From Ursus arctos (Eukaryota > Chordata > Mammalia > Carnivora > Ursidae), in NCBI RefSeq assembly GCF_023065955.2, contig NW_026622919.1, forward strand, positions 3,298,501 through 3,362,500: a DNA stretch of 64,000 bases, in the 5' to 3' direction. The translations under genes and the position numbers were made by a program. Within the stretch, counting starts at the first letter, position 1; every line of letters starts with the position of its first letter. The notes below the pieces were generated by a model. That model ran no database searches and was not told where the DNA came from. It was given only the letters and a program-made list of their open reading frames with translations. Below are positions 36,925-47,795 of the stretch, piece after piece.

Positions 36925-37745
36925 AACGCCCTTTGACCTAGTAATCTTCCTTCCAGCAATTTATGCTACAGATAGACACAGCTGTGCTCCAACACGCGAG
37001 TTGGAGGATTTGCCCTGAAGCATTGCTGTAATGCAAGAAGATCACACATATCCTAGAAGGACAGCATTAGGGGCCTGGCAAAAGAAATAACAGGACATGC
37101 ACACCGTGGAGTACTATGCAGCTGTGCAGAGAAGGAAACACGCGTCTACATAACCACACAGCTTGTTAGCTGTGCTGCGGAGTGAAAAATGTTTGAAAAA
37201 CATTAACGGAGACCAAAGTAAATGGAAAGGCAAACTGTGCTCTTGGGTAGAAGGCTTAACATCGTAAAACTCCCAAGTCTCTCCGAATTAATCTGTAGAT
37301 TTAAAGCAACTCCATTCAAAACCCCAAAAGTTAGGGGTGGATGGGATGTAGGAGGGGGCTGAGGGGGAATTATCCTACAACATATGGAGGTTTATTATAA
37401 AGAGGTAAGCGTGAGGACTGTGGTATTGGAGCAGACAAGAGCAATGATACCCATACGACATATTAGAGAGCCCCTAACAGACCCATGTATATATGGAAAC
37501 TTGATCTGTGACAAAAGATGGCATTGCATATATACCAATGGGGAAAGGATGGATTATTTCCCCAAAATGACACTGAGATGTCGGTGCATCTGCAGAAGAA
37601 AAAATCTACATGGCCAAAAAACATAAGAAAGATACACAACTTCTCAGTAATCGGGCAATGAGAAGATATCTCATCCCATCAGATTGGCAAAATGAACACG
37701 CCTGATGATATCTGTGGAGCAACGGGATAGCCCACCCATCGCATA
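36925..37745 (+). mobile_element. L1 fragments (two pieces)
   Basis: The first piece (to about 37190) reads like an ancient L1 3' region (CTTTGACCTAGTAATCTTCC..., GGAGTACTATGCAGCTGTGC). The second restarts upstream in ORF2 (AAGCAACTCCATTCAAAACCCC, TATATGGAAACTTGATCTGTGAC) and runs to CATCCCATCAGATTGGCAAAATG. The jump back implies two insertions or a rearrangement. Confidence 0.7.
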
Positions 37746-38981
37746 CAATTTTATTTCATTTTTGTACAAGTTATAATATGCATATATATTGTTGAGGGAT
37801 ACATACCTATTTGCTAAAATTATAACATAAAGCATGAGAGTGATTCAAGATTGCACTCACTTCCTGGGGTGGGAGGGGGTTTGGAAGGGGGAGAAGTATG
37901 GAGAACTTTCAAGAGAGCAGGACTAGCCTTTTCTTTCTCAAGCTGGGAGGCATATATACATATCTTCGCAAATAAAAGTTCAAATAATTTAAAATAATAG
38001 TAATATGTGGTATATAGTTAGAGCTCAGTTTCACATAACGAGAAACAAATAAATTCAAGAAGGGTTTGTCCCCTTTCCACCGGCCAAAAATGCCGAACCG
38101 AGTGTTTAGCAAATTTCCATTTGGTTTTTTAAAAAGGTAATTTCATATATGCCTTTATGATTTGTTTGCATGTCACAAAATCTCTCTAACAATAACCACA
38201 AGAAACTAGTAATAGTGACTGCCTCTGGGCAGGGAATGCGGAACAGGGACGGGAGGGTTATTTTTCACTGGACACCATTTACATAATTTGAATTTTTCTG
38301 TTGTGCATCTGTTACCTAATGGAAGGCTCCTGGGAGGCCCTGGGGTGATTGCGGGCACGCCAAGCTGCAGACCCGCAGAGCGCCAACCCTTGCCTGGCTC
38401 TCATGTAACACTTCACTGCTACCAGGCTTTTCTCTTGATTTCTAAAATGGGCAATTTTGCAGGACTTGGGGGTGGAGAGCAGGGATGCCTCTTAATATAT
38501 TCCATTAAAATAGCTCAGAGACCGGGGAGGGGACTGGAGAAACGGGGCGAACTGGATACCCTTATTTGGAGGACATTCTTTGACAGTAAATCAAGGGCAG
38601 GGAACCACCCCCACCCCCACCCCCAGCACGCTCCCCCCGCCAGGACACTGCAAGCCTGTAGACCTGCGCCCTGATCTTTGCTCTGGAAACTGATCAGCTT
38701 TCCGAAGTGGCCCATCAGAAGAGCCGAGGAGAGGGGCTCTCTGATAATGAGGGTGGCATAAAGGGGTCCCCGTTTCCCCGGCTCCCGGGAGACCACAGGG
38801 GTCAACAGCGCCAGGCAAGACGTCCTAAAATCTCAGCTCGAGAAATGATCCCCGCCTCCCGCTTTTGTGGGGACAGCGTTCCGGGACAAAGCGGTGGAAG
38901 GGGCCTGCGGGGCGGTCCCGGCGCACGTTTGCACCCCTCCCTCTCGTCCCGGCCCCCGTAGGGGCTCGCCGAGCAGTAAAA

Positions 38982-39001
38982 ACTACAATTCCCAGCAGTC
39001 C
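38982..39001 (+). promoter_or_regulatory. ZNF143/THAP11-type promoter element
   Basis: The sequence ACTACAATTCCCAG followed by CAGTCC matches the long ACTACAAnTCCCAG consensus bound by ZNF143 with THAP11/HCFC1 in mammalian CpG-island promoters, often within about 100 bp of the start site. A 14-base core match is unlikely by chance. The site lies about 155 bases before the proposed first-exon donor. Confidence 0.8.
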
Positions 39002-39009
39002 CGCCCGCG

Positions 39010-39157
39010 CCGGCGCGCAGCCGCGGAGCAGAGGCTGCCGGGAGCGCGTCCCGGAGAGCGGGCGAGTGCGCCGGGCGGAAGTCGGCTGCCCGCTGGGTCC
39101 CGGCCTTGTTGCAGGGAGGCCCCGCCGCCCGCGGGCCCCGGAGCCAGCCTGCACCGG
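39010..39157 (+). other. CANT1: Probable non-coding first exon of CANT1
   Basis: The CpG island ends in a strong donor, CACCGG/gtgagtg at 39157/39158. The first coding exon starts with an acceptor at 50128-50129, so an upstream exon is required. The start near 39010 is only an estimate from the promoter element position. The exon would be entirely untranslated. Confidence 0.55.
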
Positions 39158-39276
39158 GTGAGTGACGGCTGCACCCGTGGCCGCCGCGCCCTGCCTCGCG
39201 ACGGGCCCGCGCCGCCGCCCTCCTACCCCGCCACGTCCCGCCCCGGCCCTCAGACTCCCAAGAAACTGTCTCCTTC

Positions 39277-40380
39277 GTCTGACGGGCGGCGGACACCTCC
39301 CCCTCTGACTTGAGAGACACCTACCTTGGCTGACTTACAGGACTCTCACTGGCTCTGACTGGTGTGGGACACCCGCCCCCTCTGACTACTGGGGGACACC
39401 TACTCCTCTGACTAGTGCGGGACACCTCCCCCCTCTGACTGGTGTAGGACACCTCCCTCCTCTGACTGGTGCGGGACACCTCCCTCCTCTGACTGGTGTG
39501 GGGCACCTCCCCCCTCTGACTGGTGCGGGACACCCCCCCCCCGACTGATGTGGGACACCCGCCCCCTCTGACTACTGGGGGACACCTACTCCTCTGACTA
39601 GTGCGGGACACCTCCCCCCTCTGACTGGTGTAGGACACCCCCCCCCCCCGACTGGTGTGGGACACCTCCCCCCTCTGACTGGTGCGGGACACCTCCCCCC
39701 TCTGGTGCGGGGCACCTCCCCCCTCTGACTGGTGCGGGGCACCTCCCCCCTCTGACTGGTGCGGGACACCTACTCCTCTGACTGGTGCGGGACACCTGTC
39801 CCTCTGACTGGTGCGGGACACCTACTCCTCTGACTGGTGCGGGACACCCCCCCCCCCCCGACTGATGTGGGACACCCGCCCCCTCTGACTAGTGGGGGAC
39901 ACCTACTCCTCTGGACTAGTGCAGGACACCTCCCCCCTCTGACTGGTGTAGGACACCTCCCCCCTCTGACTGGTGCGGGACACCTCCCTCCTCTGACTGG
40001 TGCGGGACTCCCAACCCCCTCTGACTGGTGCGGGACACCTCCCTCCTCTGACTGGTGCGGGACTCCCAACCCCCTCTGACTGGTGCGGGACACCTCCCTC
40101 CTCTGACTGGTGTGGGACACCTCCCCCCCTGACTGGTGCGGGACACCTCCCCCCTCTGACTGGTGCGGGACACCCACCCCCTCTGACTGGTGCGGGACAC
40201 CTCCCCCCTCTGACTGGTGCGGGACACCCACCCCCTCTGACTGGTGCGGGACACCTCCCCTTCTGACTGGTGCAGGACACCTACTCCTCTGACTGGCATA
40301 GGACACCTGCCCTTCTGACTAGTGCGGGACTCCCACCCCCTCTGACTACTATGGGACACCTACCCCTCTCCTACTCAGGG
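39277..40380. repeat. 26-bp minisatellite (VNTR), about 42 units, in CANT1 intron 1
   Basis: Tandem units of TCTGACTGGTGCGGGACACC followed by TCCCCC (26 bp) run for 1.1 kb. The array is degenerate at both edges (first unit at 39277, last weak ones after 40350). Internal variants include GGTGTAGGAC, ACTACTGGGG, CACCTACTCC and runs of 9-14 C. It begins about 120 bp after the proposed first-exon donor. The unit contains no stop on the minus strand and 26 is not a multiple of 3, so long phantom frames arise in every minus frame; they are not genes. Confidence 0.97.
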
Positions 40381-42762
40381 GACCCCTGCCCTGCTCTGAC
40401 TCTTCCCCGCCTCTGCCTGTTGTGGGACAGCTTTGGACCCTGGAGGACTCATTCCTTTCCTGACTCACTGGGACAGCTGTCCCTGAGTCCAGTCCTTTCC
40501 TGCCCCTCCCCACCATGATTTTTCTCTGATTGCCGGGCCTCTCCTCTCCCGCTAGGGAGCCCTCCCCTCTCAGACTGTTACTTTGTCATACCCGCAGCAG
40601 GCCAGCCTCCCCCGACCCAGGCCTTACTTTCCTTCCTTTTGCACCCAAACTGTCCACCCTCCTCCCGCTCTTCCATCTGGCCTGGTCCTCTCATCCTGGG
40701 GTCGTGGCGCCTCCTCCTCCATCCTTGTTACTTGGTGCCTTCCCTTTGCCCTGTGTGTCCCCAGGCTTGGCGGGCCCCCAGCACTCTCAGTCACTCTCCT
40801 GTCTGCCAGATCCAGCTTTTGCCCCAGGGAAACCAGGGTCTCTTAGCACAGCACCCCCACTTTTCACTGTTGTCCCAGAGTGTATGCTTGACGTCTTTCC
40901 CTAGTGCATTTTCCACAGAGCGTAGGTTTGGGACCATGCGTCTGCTGATGTCAGCTGCCTCTTGCTGGCTCCTCAGTGTAAGGACCAAAACTTGGCAAAA
41001 GCATGGGGTCACAGGAGGGTTTGTGAAGAGGAAGCAGGTGCTGCAGCCTCTCCTTCCTCTCCCTTTTCAGAGATGTATTGGGACAGATCTCCCCCCAGTT
41101 CCCAGCCCCACCCCACAGGCCTCTGAGCAGGACGGTCCAGCCTGGGCCTGTGGGCGCAGCAGCCAGCAGCCTCCCCAGGGCCCCTCCCCAACAGCCTCAA
41201 TGAGCCCTCTATTCTGGCCTCCAGGGCCCTCCTGAAAGATACATTGATGGGCCAGGCTTCTCCCCTCTGGACTTGGGCGGGTGTCTCATCCTGGGCAGTG
41301 GGGGGGACTCCGGTGAAGCATGCGTTTGTTCAGGCAGTGGCCTGGAGGCTGAGTAGTCTTGGTGTTCTCACTGGACCTGATCACAGAAGGCGTGTTACGC
41401 CCCAGGGCGGTGGAGAAAGTCCTAGACTTGCAAGTGTATATGAGCCACTTTGTGTCCCCTATGATCCCTCAGCTGAGGTGTCCGTCTGAGCATTTGATGC
41501 CTTCTGTAGCTAAAGCCTTCTTCCCCCTAAAACTGTACCCCGCTGTGGTTCCTGCCACACTTGCACAGCCACAGCCGTGTAGTGAACGTGTTGGTTTCAG
41601 CTGTTGGTGCAACTGTGCACCTCACCTGCTGTGCTTCCTTGAGCCACAGAGGTGGTGCGGACAGACCCAGAGTGTGACAGGAGCAGGCTTCGTTCTGGTG
41701 GTGTGTCCCCCCCAGCCCCCGCCCACGTGTGGCCTCTGAGGTGGGCTCGTGCAGGCTCACAAGTACACGGCCCCTTTCATCTGAGTCTTAAGACCCTCTG
41801 GGCAGCTGTGTGGCAGTCCTCACGGCAGCCGTTGGGAGTCGCTCTGCAGATACTCGAGTGTTTCCTCTTTCAAAAACAGCGTCTCAGATCTGAGAGAGCA
41901 GGCCAGCATCCTGAATTGGGTCAGCACCGTGACAGGGACGTCATTTCTTTATCTTGTAGACATTTGTGGAATGGTACCTGGGACACTGGAGAGAAAATTT
42001 AGCAAGTGCTCTTTTCCTTTCACTAATACTCGGGACTGTGGCTTTAGGAATTTTATGTGGATTTTCCTTCTCATGAGACCAAGACAATTACTTAGACAAA
42101 ACATCCTGATAATAGGGAAATCTGGGAAGAGATTCAGTTTTTCTTTTTGTCTCTGTTTCTTTTGACTCCTGCTTGTTTATCTGTAACAAGTGCAGTCACT
42201 CCCTGGAACTCACAGCTTGGGGTTCCCAAGGAGAGCGTTCCTGCGTCTGTGTTCACCCGGGGACATGCCATAGGGAACGAGGCATGGTGCAGACACTGAG
42301 TGCCAGTGCGGAAGTGTCAGATCCCCACGCGTCCAGAACGGCTGCAGCGGGTCCAGCCGGGCTGCGTGCCTCCTGCGGTGCTGACTGCTGTGTCCGGGGA
42401 GCCGGCCCTAGGGAGAACAGGACAGAAGATGGGTTCGGTCAGGGGCAACCCCACTGATTTGGGTGGATGGTGAAATTTTAATTGCGCCCCCTTATTTTCA
42501 GGCTTTCAGGAAAACAACCCTGATAATGGGAAGTGTTTTTTGGAATGTGGCTTTCGAATGGAAGGGTAACTTTTTGCTGAACGTCCTCCTGACGTATAAC
42601 CTTGACGATACAGCTTCAGCACACACAGCCGTCCTGTGATGTAATGAACGCAGACGGTGCCGGGCTCCGGAGCTGGGCTGCCCGCACCGTGGACAGAGCG
42701 GTGTGTGGATGGCCCCGGCCCCTGGGAAAGCTGGACGTCTTTTCCCTGTCTCCCTTCCTGTG

Positions 42763-43222
42763 GTCGGCAGAAAAACGGCCCCCCAGGATGTCCACATCCT
42801 AACCCCCAGAACCTGCAAGTATGTGACGTGGTAAGGGGGGGGGGACAAAGGTAGCAGATGGAAGGAAGGGTGCTGATCAGCTGACCTTGAACTAGGAACC
42901 GCATCCTGGGTTATCCAGGTGGGCCACGTAATCACGGCCGGAGGAAGCAGAAGACAAGAGGCAGAAGAGCAGGGGTGGGGGTAGCGGAGAAGCAGAGATG
43001 CAGTGTTGCTGCTTGGAAGGTGAGGAGGGGCTGCAAGTCAAGCAACGCTGGCACCTCTAGAAGCGGGACCGTCTGGGAGGAGGGTTCTCCGCAGGAGCCT
43101 CTGCGGGAATGCAGCCCTTGATCTTAGCCCAGTGGGGCCCATCCTGCAGGGCTGTGAACAGGTGTGTGGTGTCAGGCCGCCGCATCTGCTCGGAGTCCAC
43201 ACAGCAGCAGTAATAGAAATCC
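42763..43222 (+). mobile_element. MLT1-type LTR (ancient MaLR element)
   Basis: It begins CAGAAAAACGGCCCCCCAGGATGTCCACATCCTAA and contains CCTGGGTTATCCAGGTGGGCC and GATCTTAGCCCAGTGGGGCCC. It reaches CAGCAGCAGTAATAGAAA, matching the old LTR type along its length. Diverged. Confidence 0.65.
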
Positions 43223-45265
43223 CACTTCTCTCGGGTGGTTGGCTTATAAACAAAAATGGCTGAAAAAGAAGTTATCGTGAGTTGTGTTTAACTTGCTTCA
43301 GGAAGCCGTCGTGAGTGCCTGCTGTATGCAGAGTAAGGGGGTGGGAGGTGTGGAGTCGCAGCCTTAAGGAAATTGCTGTCTGGGAGGAGGGCCTCAGTTA
43401 GTCCCTGAAGGACACACTTGGCTACTGTGACTTGTTCCTTCCTTGTTTCCTTCTGCTGCTCACCCCATTCAAATTCGAAATGAAATTTTCAAGTACAATA
43501 CAGCTTTGGTGAGTCCAAAGTGGGAGAATGCCTTGAATCGGGTAACATTTTCGCAGAGCCTGGCCCCCAGCGGGTGTTTGATGTTCACTCCCCTGAGACA
43601 CACCAGCACTTTCTGAGACTCTGAAGCCCTGGGCCTCTGTGTCACTCTGCGTCACTCTGACAAGTGCAGGGTCAACAGGCTGAGCTCTTTCCTCTCCAGC
43701 CAGGAAGTGCACATAGGCAGCGAGCAGAGCGGGGACTCTGAGACCTGCCAGCTCTCTGGACATGAGCTCTGGAGAACCGTTCAGTTCATAGACTGTGGTG
43801 GGGAAGGGGAAGCTGCTGTGCAGGACGGAAGGCCTGAGGGGCATAGGCACAGTCTGAGGGGGGAGGCAGAGCCTGAGTGGGGAGGCAGAGGAGGCCTCCT
43901 TATCTCGGGGCTGCGCTCTTGCTTCCTGCCCCTCCTAGATCCTGGAAGGGAGGAGTTTTGCTCTGGCAGCTGCAGTTAAACCTGTTTGTTCTGCCACCTG
44001 CCACACACCTGAAGGAAAAGGAGAATGAGACCCTCTGGGCTGTGGGCTGTGTCAGGAGTGGCTGCCACCTTTCTTCCGAGCCTTCTGTAGAGTCCCGTGG
44101 CAGGCCCAAGGATGATCTGAGAAGGTAGGGTGGCCGCTCCCTCTGGGGCCCAGGACAGGAGCGTCTCCCTGGCAGTGCCACTCCCCTTGGAGTCCAGGGA
44201 CCCACTTAGGAGTGGAAAGACACAGGGTTACACCTTGCTGTTTCAGGCCTGTGTTATAAGGAAGTACTGGTGACAGAAACCAGAAATGTAGGGGTGCCGG
44301 TGAGCCATTCTTGACACCTGTCTGAAAAAGAGGGGCTGGAGAAGAAAGTTGGGCCTGGAGCAGCCTGGGTGGTGGTAGTGGTTCTTCTGGATGGCTCTTT
44401 CCAAGGATCTTGCCCTGCAGCACGGCTGGTACAGGAGAAAGGAGCCAGTGGGGTGCGATCCCCGGGGGTTTCTGAACAGGAGAGAACTGGTTGCAGGCCC
44501 ACCCCGACAGGTGAGCACGGCCAACCAAGGAACCCGTGGCGTTTTACTGGGGCGGTGTGGTTCTGATTTTCCTGGTGGTATGAAATCAGCCCATTAGGCT
44601 GCAGAAGGTGGGGCTACCAACCTTCTTGTCACAATACAGCAAGTATTTAAACTGCTTAGTGCTTTGAGGGCTATGGGCAAGGGAGAGCTTCACACAGGCC
44701 CCTCCTCTAGGAGCAGCTTTGTCCATTTAACACTCACCTTCACTGGCCAATTTCTGTCGGTGTTCATAGCTGGAAGTTTGGGGGGGGGTGTTTTTGTTCT
44801 TGTTTTTAAATAAAAACAAGCTCTCGTTCTGCACAAGATAGGCAGCTCGCCGTCAGTTCTGGGTGTGAGCCATCCTGGGGTTGTGGAGAACAAATGGAAA
44901 AGCATCTGATTTTATTCTACAAAACGGAAGTAATTCCTAGGGTCTTAATGGAGGGATGAGGATCAAGGTTGGGTTTTGATGCAAAGAAAAATGGTTCCAG
45001 CGGTGAAAAGGAATGTTCTGAAAGACAAACAGAGTTCCACTCCATTATCACTGGAAGTGGTCATTCTCTTATTAACAAAAGGTGACGGGGCCCCAGGTGC
45101 TCTGCCCGTTGGTTAGGTCTTGGGAACCAGCCTGATAAGGCAGAGCCCCTGCCCTCCAGGAGCCCAGAGTCAGGCAGGACAGGTGGTGGCAGTACGGTGT
45201 GGTCCGCGTTGTAGCCAAGCCGCGCCCCAGAAGGAGGAGGCACAAAGGACAGTGTGTGAGGAGGT

Positions 45266-45690
45266 GCATTTGTTCCCAGGGCTGCCGTGGCAAGTTTCCA
45301 CAGACGTGGTGGCTGGAAACCACACGCACGTGTTCTTAGTGCCGACGCCAGAAATCCAGTCTCTGTGTCACTGGGCTGAAATCAAGGTGTCAGCGGGTTT
45401 GTGTTCCCTTTGAAGGCTCTAGGGGGCAGTCTGTCCTTGCCTCTTCCAGCTTCTGGGGGCTCCAGGCGCTTCTGGGCTGTGGCCACATCACTCCCCTCTC
45501 TGCCTTTGTGGTCATGTGGCCTCTTCCATCACTGTCTAATGTCCCTCTGCCTGCCTTTTATAAGGACACTCGGGGTTGCATCTAGGGCTCCCTTGGATCA
45601 TCTCCTCATCTCATGATCCTTAACTGAGTCACATCTGCACAATCATTATCAACATATAAGGGGACACTCAGGTTCAGGGGTGAGGCCTGG
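45266..45690 (-). mobile_element. MLT1-type LTR (antisense)
   Basis: It reads as the complement of the 42.8-kb LTR family: TTGTTCCCAGGGCTGCCGTGGCA, GGCTGAAATCAAGGTGTCAGC, TTATAAGGACACTCGGG and ACTGAGTCACATCTGCACAATC in the right order. Confidence 0.7.
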
Positions 45691-46299
45691 ACGGGTGTCC
45701 ACAGGAGGGAAGCTCACTGGTGGTGGAGGAGGTCCTTCACTGTAGACATAGGGCAGGAGGGGAAAGGGGCAGCAGAAGCATCACTATCATGGCACAGCCA
45801 GGGACTTCCAGATCGTTCACTGTGGTCAGGGAGATTGTCATCCCAGGTGGCAGAAGCATCACGCACAGGGGCTTGACTGTGGGCTATGGAATTGTAAAAA
45901 GCCCAGCATTGGGGGTGTGTGTGAGGGGGAGCTGAGGAGTTTGTCCTTTAGTGGGACAGCTTTGGGATCTAGCAAAGAACTTTAGTCTGGATTCAGTTTT
46001 TAGAAAAAGCATTCTCTCAGTTGTGTGGAGGATGGATTTGAGAGTGTCTAGACCAGGGTCACGCACACTTTCTGTGGTAGTCCCTTTGTTTATCTTTGCG
46101 GGCTGTAGAGTCCTTCACGTCGCTGCTATGCTCAGTACTTACAGGATGGCCCAGCCACTTCTCATCAGGTTTACTTATCAAGCTGGGCCCTCCGGGCAGT
46201 TGGGCGCAGGTGCTAGCAAAGTGACGAGGGTGGCAGGCAGACAGGAGCGGGCGATCTGTGCCGAGTCCTGCAGCGTCTGACTCAGCCAGCAGCGCGACT

Positions 46300-46412
46300 C
46301 TTGTACTGTTCTGTCACAGTTTACCTGCAAAGGAGCTGAGGCCTAGGGGTGCCAGGTCGAGCAGCTGGTGAATGGCAGTGCAGGTTGGACCTGGATGGTC
46401 TAGATCACCAGG
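46300..46412 (-). mobile_element. MIR SINE fragment (antisense)
   Basis: CAGTTTACCTGCAAAGGAGCTGAGGCC, then CAGCTGGTGAATGGCAGTGCAGG, match reversed MIR. Confidence 0.5.
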
Positions 46413-47761
46413 AGGCCACGGTGAGATGGGACCCAAGTCTGGAGCCGGGGTACAGACCAGACCAGCGAGGGGGCCTGGTGCCTGCTGGGATGTGAGGAGG
46501 CAAGAAGGTGATCCGGCTGTTCCCCAGGATGACCTCTGAGGTCTGGGAGAGCCCTCGGCTGGTCAGTAAATTCCTGAGGGAGCCCGTTCAGGTGCCCGCC
46601 GGCAGACGAGGCTCAGCAGCTGGGCCTGCTGGGCCTGGAATTCAGGGGACAGGTGCAGGCTAGGAAGGCGCAGGGAGCCCTCACTGTAGTGCTTGTGGCC
46701 CTGGAGACTGAGGTCATCTCAGGGAAGAGGCAGAAGAAGAGTTGGGTGGTAGGGAAGGAGCTACAGCCCCAGGGCCTGGGGAGAGGCAGGAGGAGCAGGA
46801 CCTGGGAGAGTGTCACCGTGCAGTCTCACCGTCCCTGCTGGCAGGAGGTTTAGCCATAGGACATGGAGCACCCTTAAGAGACTGAGGGGTGGTTCTCTTC
46901 TATGGTGTTCAGGGACGGGGAGGGAGCAGGGTGTCACAGGGCTGGGAGGGGTCTCTCTCCATTCATTCAGAATTGGGGATTCACCATCGCTCTTCAGGAT
47001 GGTGAGGGACAGGGAGGGACCAAAGTGTTAGGGGTTGGGGGTGGTTCTCTGCTCACTCACGGATAATCATTCATCCACAATATTTATTGGGTGCTTTCGG
47101 CATACCTGAGGGTGTAATCTGTAATCTGGAGATCAAATGGCCACTCAGGTGGCAGATTTGGACATGTTTGTAGAAGGTGAAGGAACCAGAAGAGCAGGCA
47201 TAGCTAAACTGTCCCCAAACAGTGGGACGGGGCTCTTTTTCCCTGGAACCCCTGGAGCAGGGCCAGGCAGCCTGGTGCATGAGATGTGTGGCCATCGGGG
47301 CTCCACCCTGGCCCCCTACGTCCTCTGTGGGAAGCCAGCGGGCAGGAGATGTGACAAGATGACCAGTGGCAGGATGGCGACTCAGGAATGGAGAGGGGGC
47401 AGACCAGGGCCCAGTAGGATGACACATCACAATGGTGACACCAGGCTACCCCTCAGTGTGACAGCCAGGGGCCGGATACAGGGCTGTGGATTTGCAGTCT
47501 GACCAAGGGGGCGAACGGGTCTGGAGCTGATGGGCTGTTGAAGGTGTGGGCGTATTTGTCATTCCTTCCGCAAATGCGTGCGGAGTTTCCACTGTTGGCC
47601 CCGCCATGGACCAGGGGTGTAAGCTCGCGGTGGGCCAGCCCCTGCCCTGTGGCGCTAAGGCTGAGCAAAGGTAATTACACAAGTTGCAGGGGGCGGTGAA
47701 GAGAAGGAGCAGGCTGCCGAGCTGGCGAGTGGGCAGACACACGGGGCAGACACACGGGGCA

Positions 47762-47795
47762 GCTCGGTGGGGGGGGGGGGGGCGGGGGGGGGAGC
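47762..47795 (+). repeat. Long poly-G tract
   Basis: A G14 run, one C, then G9, with a second G-run at about 48037-48048. It lies in the CANT1 intron and is an obvious G-quadruplex candidate on the transcribed-sense strand. Confidence 0.9.

Larger units (their letters stand above)
18349..38830. other. Non-coding region between C1QTNF1 coding exons and the CANT1 promoter
   Basis: About 20 kb without a gene I can support. It must hold the non-coding 5' exon(s) and promoter of C1QTNF1 (minus strand), but no distinctive first-exon/promoter pair could be recognised. It contains simple repeats, MER5A, MIR, MER20, a Charlie-type MITE, several L2 pieces, two Can-SINEs and L1 fragments, listed separately. 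The longer open frames here (for example 26200-27054, 28137-29533, 31435-32205 on the minus strand and 35984-36658 on the plus strand) overlap equally open frames on the other strand and resemble no protein family. Confidence 0.7.
38840..39290 (+). promoter_or_regulatory. CANT1: CpG-rich CANT1 promoter
   Basis: This is the densest CpG stretch in the window, with GCCGCG, CGCGC and GGGCGG clusters and no TATA box. It contains a ZNF143/THAP11-type site (38982-39001), an ETS-like CGGAAGT at 39076-39082 and a probable first-exon donor at 39157/39158. Its position, divergent from C1QTNF1 and upstream of the CANT1 coding exons on the same strand, supports a housekeeping-type CANT1 promoter. C1QTNF1 might also use it, but I see no evidence of that. 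Confidence 0.75.

Noticed and set aside
38802..39320. Minus-strand 172-codon frame and plus-strand frames over the CpG island
   Set aside because: Arg/Ala/Gly/Pro-rich frames on both strands are expected in CpG-rich DNA with few stops; no domain is visible.
39321..40359. Several minus-strand frames of 125-178 codons encoding HQSEGG/RTSQR-type repeat proteins
   Set aside because: They are read-through of the 26-bp minisatellite, which has no stop on that strand in any frame; the start codons lie within repeat units and there is no conserved domain.
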